Shown: positions 1 to 10,255 of the stretch, piece by piece
Numbering within the stretch: the stretch's first letter is position 1
Layout: every line of letters starts with the position of its first letter
From: an uncultured Alphaproteobacteria bacterium
GTDB lineage: Bacteria; Pseudomonadota; Alphaproteobacteria; HIMB59; GCA-002718135
Direction of reading: 5' to 3'
DNA: 42,519 nt
Assembly (NCBI GenBank): GCA_902540265.1
Contig: CACBLW010000011.1
Location: forward strand, 1-42,519
Made by a program: the position numbers and the translations under genes
Notes under the pieces: model-generated
What the model saw: only the letters and a program-made list of their open reading frames with translations
What the model was told of the DNA's origin: nothing
Databases searched by the model: none

Positions 1-2
1 CT

Positions 3-419
3 AATTATAGAAAAATTATCAATGAAGGAGATATTGTAACACTTTTAAGACAAAAGGGTTACAGAGTTATTAACCCTCAATTGTATGAAATAGAAGAGCA
101 GATAGAAATTTTTTCAAATGCTGAAAAAATAATCGCACCTCATGGTTCCAATTTAGCAAATATTATTTTTTGTAAACCTGGAACAGAAATATTTGAGATC
201 ACTCCTTCTTTTAATGACAACGAAAAAATACTTGAAGACAGATATTTAAACTTAGCACTAAAGAATGATCTTAAGCATAATAAAATAATTGCTGATACAG
301 TTGATGTTGAAAATCATTCACCTTTAGCAATAAAATATATTCACACTAATGTTTTATCTCAGAGTAATTACTATAAAAATCTAATTGTTAAAATTCAGAA
401 ACTCAGTGAATTAATTTAA
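3..419 (+). CDS. GT61-type glycosyltransferase, C-terminal part (cut by left edge)
   Basis: The reading frame is open from base 3, so the true start lies outside the window; the TTG at 81 is not a credible start. The visible 138 residues begin NYRKIINE and contain a segment EEQIEIFSNAEKIIAPHG followed by SNLANIIFCKPGTEIFEI. This matches the C-terminal motif of family 61 (DUF563) glycosyltransferases: sugar-nucleotide-dependent enzymes that act in capsule, LPS or glycan synthesis, with a conserved APHGxxLxNxxF stretch. The gene converges on the S49 peptidase gene, with only one base between the stops. The acceptor and sugar cannot be deduced from this fragment. Confidence 0.75.
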   Translation, partial: NYRKIINEGDIVTLLRQKGYRVINPQLYEIEEQIEIFSNAEKIIAPHGSNLANIIFCKPGTEIFEITPSFNDNEKILEDRYLNLALKNDLKHNKIIADTVDVENHSPLAIKYIHTNVLSQSNYYKNLIVKIQKLSELI

Positions 420-420
420 T

Positions 421-1452
421 TTAACAATCTTTTAAATAAACTGGAAATAAAACATTTATATTGGTTTTTAAACTACCACAAATTTTTTCGAAAGAATATT
501 TATTACTAGGTTGACCTTTATATCTAGCTAAAAGGCTTTCTATAAAAGAATTAACAACTTTATTTTCATAAATTTTATAATCATCAAATTTGTTCTCTTT
601 AATGATTAATTCAACAAGTGTTTCATAATTCAAAATATCATCAATCAAAAAAATTTTTTTTGCTTGATTACTATTATAAATTAAAGCTCCAATATCATTT
701 TTTATATTGGAAATTTCAATTTTTCGACTTTTGGAAACTTTCGCCGTAAAGTCATTATAAAGATCATCGACAATATATTGTAAGTGTTCAATTTCATCAT
801 TTTTAGGCCGTCTATATGGGTTAAATAAATCCTTACCTTCTCCAGCATTCTGGTTAAATACTTCTATCCCATCTTTAGTTTCAATTGATCCACCAAAGAC
901 TCCAGAAGATAAGCTTAATGGCTTATTGTAATAAAACCAACTTGGTCCACTTACTCCTATACTACCTATAATTGATCCATATGATGCAAATATCTTATCA
1001 CCTGTAGTTGCAACCCAATATCCACCAGATGCTAATATTTCTTTTGTAAAAAAATATACTTTAGTATTAGTTTCTTCTTTAAATTTGTAAATAATTTGCT
1101 CCAACTCAGCTGTAGCACTAACAGTTCCGCCAGGAGTATTAATATTTATAATTAGCGTATTAATTTTCAGTTGTTTTAATTCTTCCAAATAAGATTTTAC
1201 TTTAGCAGGGTCTATATAATCATAAAAATTATTTCCAAAAACATTACTGTTGTTATTAAAAATTGGCCCATTTAAATTGATTTTTGCGATGATATTATTT
1301 GAACTTTCGGTGCCATCGGTCATTACAAAACGTTTTTTTTGCAAATCATTAGAAAAATGTAGCAAAATATTAATTATGATTAAAAAAATTAATACTGCAC
1401 TTAAAAAACCTAGGGTTCTTAAAAAAACACTAAAAAATAACATTTTTTTCAA
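421..1452 (-). CDS. sppA: S49 family signal peptide peptidase (SppA/SohB type)
   Basis: A 343-residue membrane-anchored serine protease. Residues about 10-32 form one hydrophobic anchor, and the rest is a ClpP-like S49 domain expected on the periplasmic side. INTPGG (105-109) is the oxyanion/substrate strand, LASGGYW places the predicted nucleophile at Ser142, and GKD places the predicted general base at Lys207, matching the Ser-Lys dyad of short SppA enzymes. In this family the enzyme degrades cleaved signal peptides and some membrane proteins. The length fits the short 36K SppA class rather than the double-domain E. coli 67K form. It is divergent from groES and shares the 142-base gap that carries the CIRCE element. 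Family assignment is firm; the choice between sppA and sohB is not. Confidence 0.85.
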   Translation of the reverse strand: MKKMLFFSVFLRTLGFLSAVLIFLIIINILLHFSNDLQKKRFVMTDGTESSNNIIAKINLNGPIFNNNSNVFGNNFYDYIDPAKVKSYLEELKQLKINTLIININTPGGTVSATAELEQIIYKFKEETNTKVYFFTKEILASGGYWVATTGDKIFASYGSIIGSIGVSGPSWFYYNKPLSLSSGVFGGSIETKDGIEVFNQNAGEGKDLFNPYRRPKNDEIEHLQYIVDDLYNDFTAKVSKSRKIEISNIKNDIGALIYNSNQAKKIFLIDDILNYETLVELIIKENKFDDYKIYENKVVNSFIESLLARYKGQPSNKYSFEKICGSLKTNINVLFPVYLKDC

Positions 1453-1495
1453 AATATCATAACTTTGGATAATTCGGATTTTTTTTTGTTTTCTT

Positions 1496-1524
1496 CTTGA
1501 ATAGACTTTAATAATGCTTAAATA
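1496..1524 (+). promoter_or_regulatory. Candidate groESL promoter
   Basis: TTGAAT at 1497-1502 and TAAATA at 1519-1524 are separated by 16 bases and lie directly upstream of the CIRCE inverted repeat. Transcription would start inside the CIRCE element, the usual geometry for HrcA control. The upstream CTTGAA (1496-1501) also resembles a heat-shock sigma-32 -35 element. The assignment rests on position and partial consensus only. Confidence 0.4.
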
Positions 1525-1525
1525 A

Positions 1526-1552
1526 CTAGCACTCTCATAATGAGAGTGCTAA
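1526..1552 (+). promoter_or_regulatory. CIRCE element (HrcA operator) upstream of groES
   Basis: CTAGCACTC (1526-1534), a 9-base spacer and GAGTGCTAA (1544-1552) reproduce the CIRCE consensus TTAGCACTC-N9-GAGTGCTAA with a single mismatch in the first base. CIRCE is the binding site of the repressor HrcA, which is released on heat shock. The element lies 42 bases before the groES start, so it will also be in the 5' leader of the mRNA. No hrcA gene is in the window. Confidence 0.95.
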
Positions 1553-1594
1553 TAAAAAATGTATTAATTTCAATTAGTTAACAAAAGAGGAAAT

Positions 1595-3588
<1,994 letters not shown>

Positions 3589-3610
3589 TTATAAAAGTTA
3601 ATTTTTAAAG

Positions 3611-3641
3611 AAAGGGGCAAATTTATTTGCCCTTTTTTTTT
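3611..3641. terminator. Rho-independent terminator between groEL and the gpx-like gene
   Basis: GGGCAAA (3615-3621) and TTTGCCC (3626-3632) form a 7-bp stem with a 4-base loop, flanked by A-rich sequence on the left and nine T on the right. It terminates groESL. It can also act on the opposite strand for the convergent peroxidase gene, whose stop codon lies in the T-run. Confidence 0.85.
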
Positions 3642-4176
3642 AGATTAAACGATCAATTTGTTTAGTAATTTTTGAACTGTCTGGCTTTGTCATAGAAGAC
3701 CAAGATTTAATAAGCTGTCCATTTCTATCAAATAAATATTTGTAAAAATTCCACTTTGGTTTTTCGTTATACTCTTCCTCAATCCATGCATAAATTGGAT
3801 GAGCATTGCTTCCTTTTACATCCATTGGTGAAGAGGTAACAAAACCTATCCCATAATTAACTAAACAAATTTGTTTAATATCCTCGGTGTCTAAGTACTC
3901 TTGATTGAAGGAATTGCTTGTTGTAGCTATTATTGTTAAATCACTATTTTTATAGTTCAGAAATAAATTTTGGAGGTCAGCATACTGAGGAGTGAAACCA
4001 CACCTAGAAGCTGTGTTCACTATTAAAATTGGCTTACCGTTAAACTTCTCTAAATTTACTTGATTACCGTCTATATCTTCAAATGAAAAATCGTATAAAT
4101 TCACTGTCTCATTAGCTAATAATGTATTCTTTAAGTTAAGCATCATCAAAAAAACAAGTAAAAATTTAAATTTCAT
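3640..4176 (-). CDS. Exported glutathione-peroxidase-like thiol peroxidase
   Basis: A 178-residue protein with an N-terminal signal peptide (about 1-21, ending LLA) and a thioredoxin-fold glutathione peroxidase domain. The peroxidatic cysteine is Cys59 in VNTASRCGFTPQY; Trp142 and Asn143 sit in the conserved KWNF motif. The position of the catalytic-tetrad glutamine (SNQF in most family members) reads SNSF here, with Ser89 replacing Gln. The family reduces H2O2 and organic hydroperoxides using thioredoxin or glutathione; the signal peptide predicts a periplasmic location. It is convergent with groEL and divergent from mscS. Family membership is secure; the substrate and reductant are unknown, and the missing Gln makes the activity itself uncertain. 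Confidence 0.85.
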   Translation of the reverse strand: MKFKFLLVFLMMLNLKNTLLANETVNLYDFSFEDIDGNQVNLEKFNGKPILIVNTASRCGFTPQYADLQNLFLNYKNSDLTIIATTSNSFNQEYLDTEDIKQICLVNYGIGFVTSSPMDVKGSNAHPIYAWIEEEYNEKPKWNFYKYLFDRNGQLIKSWSSMTKPDSSKITKQIDRLI

Positions 4177-4202
4177 GTTAGTGAGTAATAAATATATCGC
4201 TT

Positions 4203-5339
4203 ATGGAAACATTCAATAGCTTTACCTACCTTTTTTTAGATGTTTGGAATAATGGTGTTTTTGGCATAAATGCTACAGATATCATAGTAAGCCTTGTAAT
4301 TTTCCTTCTTTTTTATTTACTTAGAAGACTTATAGCTAGATTTATTCTTAATCGATTATCAAGAATTGTTTCAAAAACTTCCAATCAAATTGATGATGCT
4401 GTAATTGAAGTACTTGATGGGCCATTAAAATTTCTCCCTGTCGTTTTAGGTTTTTTTATAGCTTCATCATATTTAGATGTTTCTGATAACAACCAAGATT
4501 TTTTAGATTTACTAAACAGATCATTAATTACAATTTTTATATTCTGGTTACTGCATCAATTAATTATACCGTTTTCATTTGTAATAAAAAACTTTGAGTC
4601 AAAAATTTCAAAACCTTTGGTTGATTGGACGCTTAAAGGTTTGAAGATTCTTGTTATTGTTCTCGGAGCAGTAGCAATTTTAGAGTTGTGGGGCATAAGA
4701 GTGGGACCAGTAATTGCGGGATTAGGTTTATTTGGTGTAGCAGTTGCACTGGGTGCTCAAGATTTATTTAAAAATTTAATTAGTGGTATCATGATACTAA
4801 TGGAAAAGAGGTTTACTGTTGGTGATGTTATATTAGTTTCAGGTGAAGTAGAGGGAGTTGTTGAACAAATTGGATTTAGATCAACCCTTGTTAGAAGATT
4901 TGATTCAACTCCAGTAATGGTTCCAAATTATAAATTTGCAGAGCAGTCTGTAACTAATTACACAAGAAGACATCATAGACGTATAAGATGGCTAATTGGA
5001 TTAGAATATAGAACTAGTATTGATCAATTAAAAAATATCAGAGACGAGATAAATAATTTAATTGAAAAAGATGATAACTTTGCAAAAAATCAAAATGCAA
5101 GTTTCTACGTTAGAATAGATAGTTTTTCTGATAGTTCTATCGATATGCTAGTACAAACATTTACTGTTACGAATGAATGGGCAGAATTTTTAAAAATAAA
5201 AGAAAACCTTGCTGTCAAAATAATAGAAATAGTTGAAAATAATGAAGCTGGTTTTGCTTTTCCGAGTCAATCACTTTATGTTGAAAAATTATCAGATGAA
5301 AAAACAGAAATTTTTAACCCTCAATCTGCTAAGAAATAA
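4203..5339 (+). CDS. MscS-family mechanosensitive ion channel
   Basis: A 378-residue inner-membrane channel that opens under membrane tension to release solutes on osmotic downshock. Hydrophobic segments lie near residues 25-45, 75-92, 107-128 and 146-165. They are followed by the pore-lining helix (about 167-200), which has the Gly/Ala-rich pattern GLGLFGVAVALGAQD and the typical EKRFTVGDVI transition into the beta domain. It is longer than E. coli MscS (286 residues), with extra N-terminal membrane segments as in medium-size members. Its stop overlaps the start of the next gene by one base (TAATG), so the two are translationally coupled. Confidence 0.9.
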   Translation: METFNSFTYLFLDVWNNGVFGINATDIIVSLVIFLLFYLLRRLIARFILNRLSRIVSKTSNQIDDAVIEVLDGPLKFLPVVLGFFIASSYLDVSDNNQDFLDLLNRSLITIFIFWLLHQLIIPFSFVIKNFESKISKPLVDWTLKGLKILVIVLGAVAILELWGIRVGPVIAGLGLFGVAVALGAQDLFKNLISGIMILMEKRFTVGDVILVSGEVEGVVEQIGFRSTLVRRFDSTPVMVPNYKFAEQSVTNYTRRHHRRIRWLIGLEYRTSIDQLKNIRDEINNLIEKDDNFAKNQNASFYVRIDSFSDSSIDMLVQTFTVTNEWAEFLKIKENLAVKIIEIVENNEAGFAFPSQSLYVEKLSDEKTEIFNPQSAKK

Positions 5340-6343
5340 TGAATGAAAATAATCGCGTAATTTCTGGCTCTCTTTTTATATTGGCTAGTATCGCTGTTGC
5401 ATTTATCTTAAATTTCTCTCAACCTATTATGGTACCATTTGTTTTGGCACTGCTTTTAAGAATATTAATTGATCCAATAATTGATTTTCAGACTATTAAT
5501 CTTCATGTCCATAGATTTATCGCAGTTTTAATAAGCATTTGTTTAATTGTATTATTATTTTCAATTATAGTTCCGTTCATTGTTTCTTCAGTAGCTACAT
5601 TCTTAGAGTCTGCGGATGATTACAATCAAAAGGTAATTATTTTAATAGAGGCGATAATAATACAGCTTCAAGAATTTGAAATTAATATTGATAGAGAAAC
5701 AATTAGAAATACAATTGCAGACCTTCCAATTACTAATTGGGCAGGAACAATATTAAGTAATAGTGCAAACTTTATTTCAAAATTTCTTCTAGTTGTAATT
5801 ATAACACTATTTTTGTTGTTAGGAACTCCTCCTAAAAATACCTCAGATGAATGGAATGATATTATTAGATTAGTTAAAAAGTATATTTTTACTAAATTTT
5901 TAACATCAGCTTTTACAGGTATTGCTGCAGGATTAATTTATTGGTTTTTAGGACTAGAATTAGCTTTTATTTTTGGAAGCTTAACATTCATTTTAAATTT
6001 TATTCCTGTAATTGGATCTGTAATTGCTGTTTTATTACCACTACCAATAGCTTTTCTTCAATACAATGATCCAACTTTTGTTGTATTAATTATTATTTTA
6101 CCTACAATTATACATCAAATTGTAGGAAATTTTGTAGAACCTAAAATTTTTGGTGAGAGTTTTGGATTACATCCAATTACAATTATTTTATCTTTAATTT
6201 TTTGGGGAATGATTTGGGGATTTATAGGAGTTCTTTTAGCAGCCCCTCTAACTGCAATTATAAGAATTTCATTTGAAAGATTTGAAACTACTAAGCAGAT
6301 AGCAAGATTATTAGAGGGTAAGATACACATAAAGGAAAACTAA
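5339..6343 (+). CDS. AI-2E family transporter (PerM/YdiK/TqsA-like permease)
   Basis: A 334-residue polytopic membrane protein with about seven or eight hydrophobic segments. The family signature is a long soluble stretch after the third helix (about 95-150), followed by helices with GIAAGLIYWFLGLELAFIFG, PVIGSVIAVLLPLPIA, and VGNFVEPKIFGESFGLHP near residue 265, then a final WGFIGVLLAAPLTA helix. Members have been linked to autoinducer-2 export, sodium/proton antiport or general permease roles; the substrate here cannot be inferred. It is coupled to the mscS gene by a one-base overlap, and its stop overlaps the convergent recX gene by four bases. Confidence 0.85.
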   Translation: MNENNRVISGSLFILASIAVAFILNFSQPIMVPFVLALLLRILIDPIIDFQTINLHVHRFIAVLISICLIVLLFSIIVPFIVSSVATFLESADDYNQKVIILIEAIIIQLQEFEINIDRETIRNTIADLPITNWAGTILSNSANFISKFLLVVIITLFLLLGTPPKNTSDEWNDIIRLVKKYIFTKFLTSAFTGIAAGLIYWFLGLELAFIFGSLTFILNFIPVIGSVIAVLLPLPIAFLQYNDPTFVVLIIILPTIIHQIVGNFVEPKIFGESFGLHPITIILSLIFWGMIWGFIGVLLAAPLTAIIRISFERFETTKQIARLLEGKIHIKEN

Positions 6344-6825
6344 CCTAATATTTTTTTACATATATCATAGCTAAAACCCGCTCTTGCCATCTTAGCTAAA
6401 TTTTTTTCATAACTTTCATTTTTTTCTAACAACTTCTTTTTTTTAGCAAATATTTTAGCTGAATTTAATTCCCAATTATCATTATCTTGTTGTATTAAAT
6501 TTAAATTATTTTGAATTTGAGATTTATTTACTCCTTTTTTTATCAAGTAATTAAATATAAAATTCTTAGATTTTCCAGAGTTTGACAAAGATAATATTTT
6601 TGTTGAACTATATCTATCGTCATCAATAAATTTATTATTTTCTAATTTTATTATTATACTTTCAATTATATTAAAGAGTTTTCTCTTTTCATAATTAGTA
6701 GTTTTTAATTTTAAAACTTTTCTTTTAAGTACATTTACCAGATTCTTCTTAGAAGAATCATATTTACTTAAATAGTCAACGGCGTATTTTAAGAGTTTTT
6801 TTTCGTCCACTAAACTAATATACAA
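6340..6825 (-). CDS. recX: RecX-family regulatory protein
   Basis: A 161-residue, lysine-rich protein that matches RecX by its three-helix repeats. It has an early YAVDYLSKYDSSKKNL segment, a central FIDDDRYSSTKILSLSNSGKS (the FxDDxxYA-type motif around 77-97) and a following LIKKGVNKSQI repeat. RecX binds RecA filaments and limits strand exchange during recombination and SOS repair. recA is not in the window. The sequence is diverged and very AT-driven (many Lys, Asn, Ile), so the call rests on the motif and size. It overlaps the end of the AI-2E permease gene by four bases (convergent). Confidence 0.8.
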   Translation of the reverse strand: MYISLVDEKKLLKYAVDYLSKYDSSKKNLVNVLKRKVLKLKTTNYEKRKLFNIIESIIIKLENNKFIDDDRYSSTKILSLSNSGKSKNFIFNYLIKKGVNKSQIQNNLNLIQQDNDNWELNSAKIFAKKKKLLEKNESYEKNLAKMARAGFSYDICKKILG

Positions 6826-6858
6826 ATTATTTAAATATATTAAAAGAAAACTCCTAAT

Positions 6859-7629
6859 ATGTTTAATTATAATTTTCTCTGTTTTCTTACATTAGTTAAA
6901 AAAGAAGTTTTTAGGTTCTTAAAAGTTGGGATTCAAACTGTTATTGGACCGGCTATAAGCTCTTTATTATTCTTAGCTGTTTTTAGCTTAGCCCTTGGAA
7001 GATCTGTAAATTCTATAAATGGTATTGATCTTCCTTATTTTATTGCACCTGGTCTAATAATGATGACTATGCTGCAAAACTCTTTTGCGAATTCAGCATC
7101 AAGTATTGGTCAATCAAAATTTCAAGGAAATATCGTAGACATATTAATGGCCCCATTAAACAATGTTGAATTAGCGTTTGGATTTATTATAGGTTCAGTT
7201 TGTAGGGGTGTTGTATGCGGTATAGTAACAACTTTAGGAGTCATGATATTTGTACCTCTTTATATACACTCTTATATGGCTTTGTTATTTTTCACATTAA
7301 TGGGATGCACAATGATGGGTACTTTAGGAACAATCGTTGGTATTTGGGCAGATAAATGGGATCAACAACAAGGTATAACTAACTTTATTGTCTTGCCTCT
7401 TACTTTTTTATCAGGAACATTCTATTCAATTTCTAGACTTCCTGAGTTTTGGCAGAAAATTTCCTCATTTAATCCATTCTTCTATAACATTGATGGTTTT
7501 AGATATGCTTTTACAGGTACTTCTGACAGTTCTTTAATCCAAGGATCAATCTTCTTAATAATTATTAATATTATATTAATTTTATTATGCTATTTTATGT
7601 TTCGTAAAGGATATAAAATTAAATTTTAA
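6859..7629 (+). CDS. ABC-2 type transporter permease (YadH/NodJ-like)
   Basis: A 256-residue integral membrane protein with six predicted helices. ABC-2 permease features include LVKKEVFRFLKVGIQTVIGPAIS at the N-terminus, YFIAPGLIMMTMLQNSF near residue 70, KFQGNIVDILMAPL near 95, and the FIVLPLTFLSGTFYSISRLP motif near 185. Such permeases pair with a separate ATPase subunit to export drugs, lipids or polysaccharides. No ATPase gene lies next to it, so the partner must be encoded elsewhere. argD follows with one base between stop and start, suggesting co-transcription with arginine genes that have no obvious functional link to it. Confidence 0.88.
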   Translation: MFNYNFLCFLTLVKKEVFRFLKVGIQTVIGPAISSLLFLAVFSLALGRSVNSINGIDLPYFIAPGLIMMTMLQNSFANSASSIGQSKFQGNIVDILMAPLNNVELAFGFIIGSVCRGVVCGIVTTLGVMIFVPLYIHSYMALLFFTLMGCTMMGTLGTIVGIWADKWDQQQGITNFIVLPLTFLSGTFYSISRLPEFWQKISSFNPFFYNIDGFRYAFTGTSDSSLIQGSIFLIIINIILILLCYFMFRKGYKIKF

Positions 7630-7630
7630 T

Positions 7631-8809
7631 ATGGTTAGCAATCTTTTATCACATGTTATGCCAACTTATGGCAATAAAGATCTTGAATTCATAAAAGGTA
7701 ATGGGTGTTATTTATATACTAGCCAAAATAAAAAATATTTAGATTTTGCAAGTGGAATAGCTGTAAATTCTCTTGGTCATTGTCATCCTAAACTTATAGA
7801 GGTGCTCAATAAGCAATCGAAACAACTCTGGCATGTTTCAAACTTATATAAAATTAAAAAACAAGAACAATTTGCAAAATTACTTTGTAAAAATTCTTTT
7901 GCAGACAAAGTCTTTTTTACTAATTCAGGAGCTGAATCTATTGAATGCGGAATTAAAATAATAAGAGGATATCATTCATATCACAAGACTAATAAAACAG
8001 AGATTATTACTTTTGATGGTGCTTTCCACGGAAGAACTTATGGGGCTCTTTCAGCACAAAAAAACAATAAATACTCTAAAGGTTTTGGCCCTATGCTTAA
8101 AGGCTTTAAACAAATCGAATTTAATAATGAAAAAAAATTAATATCGGCAATAAACAAAAAAACAGCTGGTATTATTATTGAACCAATTCAAGGAGAAGGG
8201 GGTATTCGTCCTGCCAATCTAAGTTTTTTAAAATTACTAAGAAAAATCTGTAACGAAAAGAAAATCTTACTGTTTTTTGATGAGGTTCAGTGTGGATTTG
8301 GAAGATCAGGTAAATTATTTTCACATGAATGGGCTAAAATAAAACCTGATATTATATCTGTAGCAAAAGGCATTGGATCGGGTTTTCCACTCGGAGCTTG
8401 TATGTCAACAAACAAAGCATGTGTTGCAATGACTAAAGGTAGTCATGGATCAACCTATGGTGGTAATCCGTTAGCCATGAGTGTAGGTTTAGAAGTTTTA
8501 AAAATTATCTCTAATAAAAAATTTCTTTCAAAAGTTGATAAAACAGCAAGATATTTCTGGAAAAATTTAAAAAAATTAGAGAATTCATCAAACATTATTT
8601 CAGAGGTTAGAGGTGCAGGATTTTTATTGGGAATTAAAACAAATATTAGCAATATAGATTTTTCTGAGCAACTTAAAAAAAATAAATTACTAAACGTACC
8701 CGCGGCAGATAATACAGTAAGATTAGCACCACCGCTTATTGTATCTTATAAAGAGATTGATAAATCAATTGCTATAATTAAAAGAAGCTTAAAGGAATTA
8801 TCAAGATGA
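7631..8809 (+). CDS. argD: Acetylornithine aminotransferase (class-III PLP aminotransferase)
   Basis: A 392-residue enzyme that transfers the amino group from glutamate to N-acetylglutamate semialdehyde in arginine biosynthesis. ArgD also usually serves as succinyldiaminopimelate aminotransferase for lysine. The fold-type I PLP pattern is complete: TNSGAES (97-103), FDGAFHGRTYG (128-138), IIEPIQGEGG (182-191), FFDEVQCGFGR (215-225) and the PLP-binding Lys246 in SVAKGIGSGFPLGA. The start VSNLLSHVMPTYG fits the family. It overlaps argF by four bases (ATGA), indicating a coupled argDF unit. Confidence 0.95.
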   Translation: MVSNLLSHVMPTYGNKDLEFIKGNGCYLYTSQNKKYLDFASGIAVNSLGHCHPKLIEVLNKQSKQLWHVSNLYKIKKQEQFAKLLCKNSFADKVFFTNSGAESIECGIKIIRGYHSYHKTNKTEIITFDGAFHGRTYGALSAQKNNKYSKGFGPMLKGFKQIEFNNEKKLISAINKKTAGIIIEPIQGEGGIRPANLSFLKLLRKICNEKKILLFFDEVQCGFGRSGKLFSHEWAKIKPDIISVAKGIGSGFPLGACMSTNKACVAMTKGSHGSTYGGNPLAMSVGLEVLKIISNKKFLSKVDKTARYFWKNLKKLENSSNIISEVRGAGFLLGIKTNISNIDFSEQLKKNKLLNVPAADNTVRLAPPLIVSYKEIDKSIAIIKRSLKELSR

Positions 8810-9699
8810 AACATTTTATTGATATAAATAATTTTAAAAAAAAAGAAATTGATGAAATAATTTCAATTGCTAAAAAAATTAAAAAAAATCCAAAAAAATA
8901 TTCTTCATCTTGTAAAGATAAAACTCTGGGTCTAATTTTTGAAAAGCAATCATTAAGAACGAGACTTAGTTTTAATGTAGGAATGCAAAAATTAGGTGGT
9001 TCCGTTTTAGAATTGCAAAGTAAAGATATTGGTTTTGATAATAAAAGAGAAAAGGCTGAAGATGTTCTTAATGTATTAAATCAATATATTGATTGTTTAA
9101 TGATAAGAAATGATAATCACAAACAAATAGTAAATTTAAGTAAAGAAAATATTCTTCCAATTATAAATGGCTTAACTGAATACAGTCATCCGTGTCAAAT
9201 ACTTGGTGACTTTTTAACCTTGCAAGAGAATTTTAAAAACTACAAAAATTTATTTATTGTTTGGATAGGTGATTACAATAATGTTTTACGCTCACTTATT
9301 CATTTACAAAATATTTATAATTTTAAACTTAATATTGTTGTCCCACATCAAATATTTAAACATCATAAAAATGAATTTCTAAAATTTAAAAATAAAAATT
9401 TAAAACATTTAACAGATCCTATTGAAGGTGTAAAAAAATCAAATTGTATAATGACCGATGTTTGGGTTTCTATGGGTGAAAAAAACAATAAAATAAAATA
9501 TTTTAAAAACTTTACTGTAAATAAAAAAATTATGAGTAATGCATCAAATAATGCAATTTTTATGCATTGTTTACCAGCAAAAAGAGGAAAAGAGGTAACA
9601 TCAGATGTTCTTGATGGTAAAAATTCTGTTGTATTAAAGCAAGCTAAAAATAGAATGTATATTCAACAAGCGATATTATTTTATGTACTTAAAAAATAG
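8806..9699 (+). CDS. argF: Ornithine carbamoyltransferase
   Basis: A 297-residue enzyme that makes citrulline from ornithine and carbamoyl phosphate. The carbamoyl phosphate site reads FEKQSLRTRLSF (the STRTR motif with Leu in second place, a common variant), the HPCQILGDF motif is intact near residue 127, and the ornithine-loop HCLPAKRG lies near residue 250. The length is close to the family's 300-330. It is coupled to argD upstream, and its last 17 bases overlap the lipoprotein gene downstream. The sequence is unusually lysine- and asparagine-rich, consistent with the AT-rich genome. Confidence 0.95.
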   Translation: MKHFIDINNFKKKEIDEIISIAKKIKKNPKKYSSSCKDKTLGLIFEKQSLRTRLSFNVGMQKLGGSVLELQSKDIGFDNKREKAEDVLNVLNQYIDCLMIRNDNHKQIVNLSKENILPIINGLTEYSHPCQILGDFLTLQENFKNYKNLFIVWIGDYNNVLRSLIHLQNIYNFKLNIVVPHQIFKHHKNEFLKFKNKNLKHLTDPIEGVKKSNCIMTDVWVSMGEKNNKIKYFKNFTVNKKIMSNASNNAIFMHCLPAKRGKEVTSDVLDGKNSVVLKQAKNRMYIQQAILFYVLKK

Positions 9700-10255
9700 T
9701 TTTATTTTAATTTTTTTTGTTATTCTATCTTGTCAACCAGTTGAAATATTAAAGCCAATTGAAATTGATACATCTAGATTTGAAAAAATATCAATAAATG
9801 CAGGACAAATTGAAGTTAATAAGAAATACAATTCAGTATTTTCCAAATCTAATATTGAAGATCAAATACAAAAATCTCCTATTAATTTAATGGCAGAATG
9901 GAACAGTCAAAACATTCTTAAACTTGGAAATGAAAACAAGTTAGTAATAAATATTTTAGATGCTTCTATTAAAAAAACTGAAATAATGAACGTTGGTGCA
10001 AAAAAATATGAGGAAAGAACTATATTTAATTACGAGTTATTTTATTTAGTTGAATATGAACTTTATGATAATAGTGGTTTTTTAATAGCTAATTCAACAG
10101 TAGAGACTTCAAGGTCTACAACTTCTCAAAAATATATTTCTTTAAATGAAACTGAAATAATTATTAATGATTTATTAATTTTAGCAATGAAAGATTATAT
10201 AAATGAAACAAAAAATCAATTATCAATTTATATGGGAAATTATTTAAGTATTTAA
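9683..10255 (+). CDS. Small predicted lipoprotein of unknown function
   Basis: A 190-residue protein with an N-terminal hydrophobic segment ending VILSC. This is a plausible lipobox with Cys17 as the lipidated residue, so it is probably anchored in the outer or inner membrane facing the periplasm. The remainder is soluble, without repeats or catalytic motifs I recognise; a beta-rich segment around 95-160 is likely. The ATG lies inside the 3' end of argF (17-base overlap), so it is translated from the arg operon mRNA. It is convergent with trkH, overlapping by four bases. I do not recognise the family. Confidence 0.7.
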   Translation: MYLKNSFILIFFVILSCQPVEILKPIEIDTSRFEKISINAGQIEVNKKYNSVFSKSNIEDQIQKSPINLMAEWNSQNILKLGNENKLVINILDASIKKTEIMNVGAKKYEERTIFNYELFYLVEYELYDNSGFLIANSTVETSRSTTSQKYISLNETEIIINDLLILAMKDYINETKNQLSIYMGNYLSI

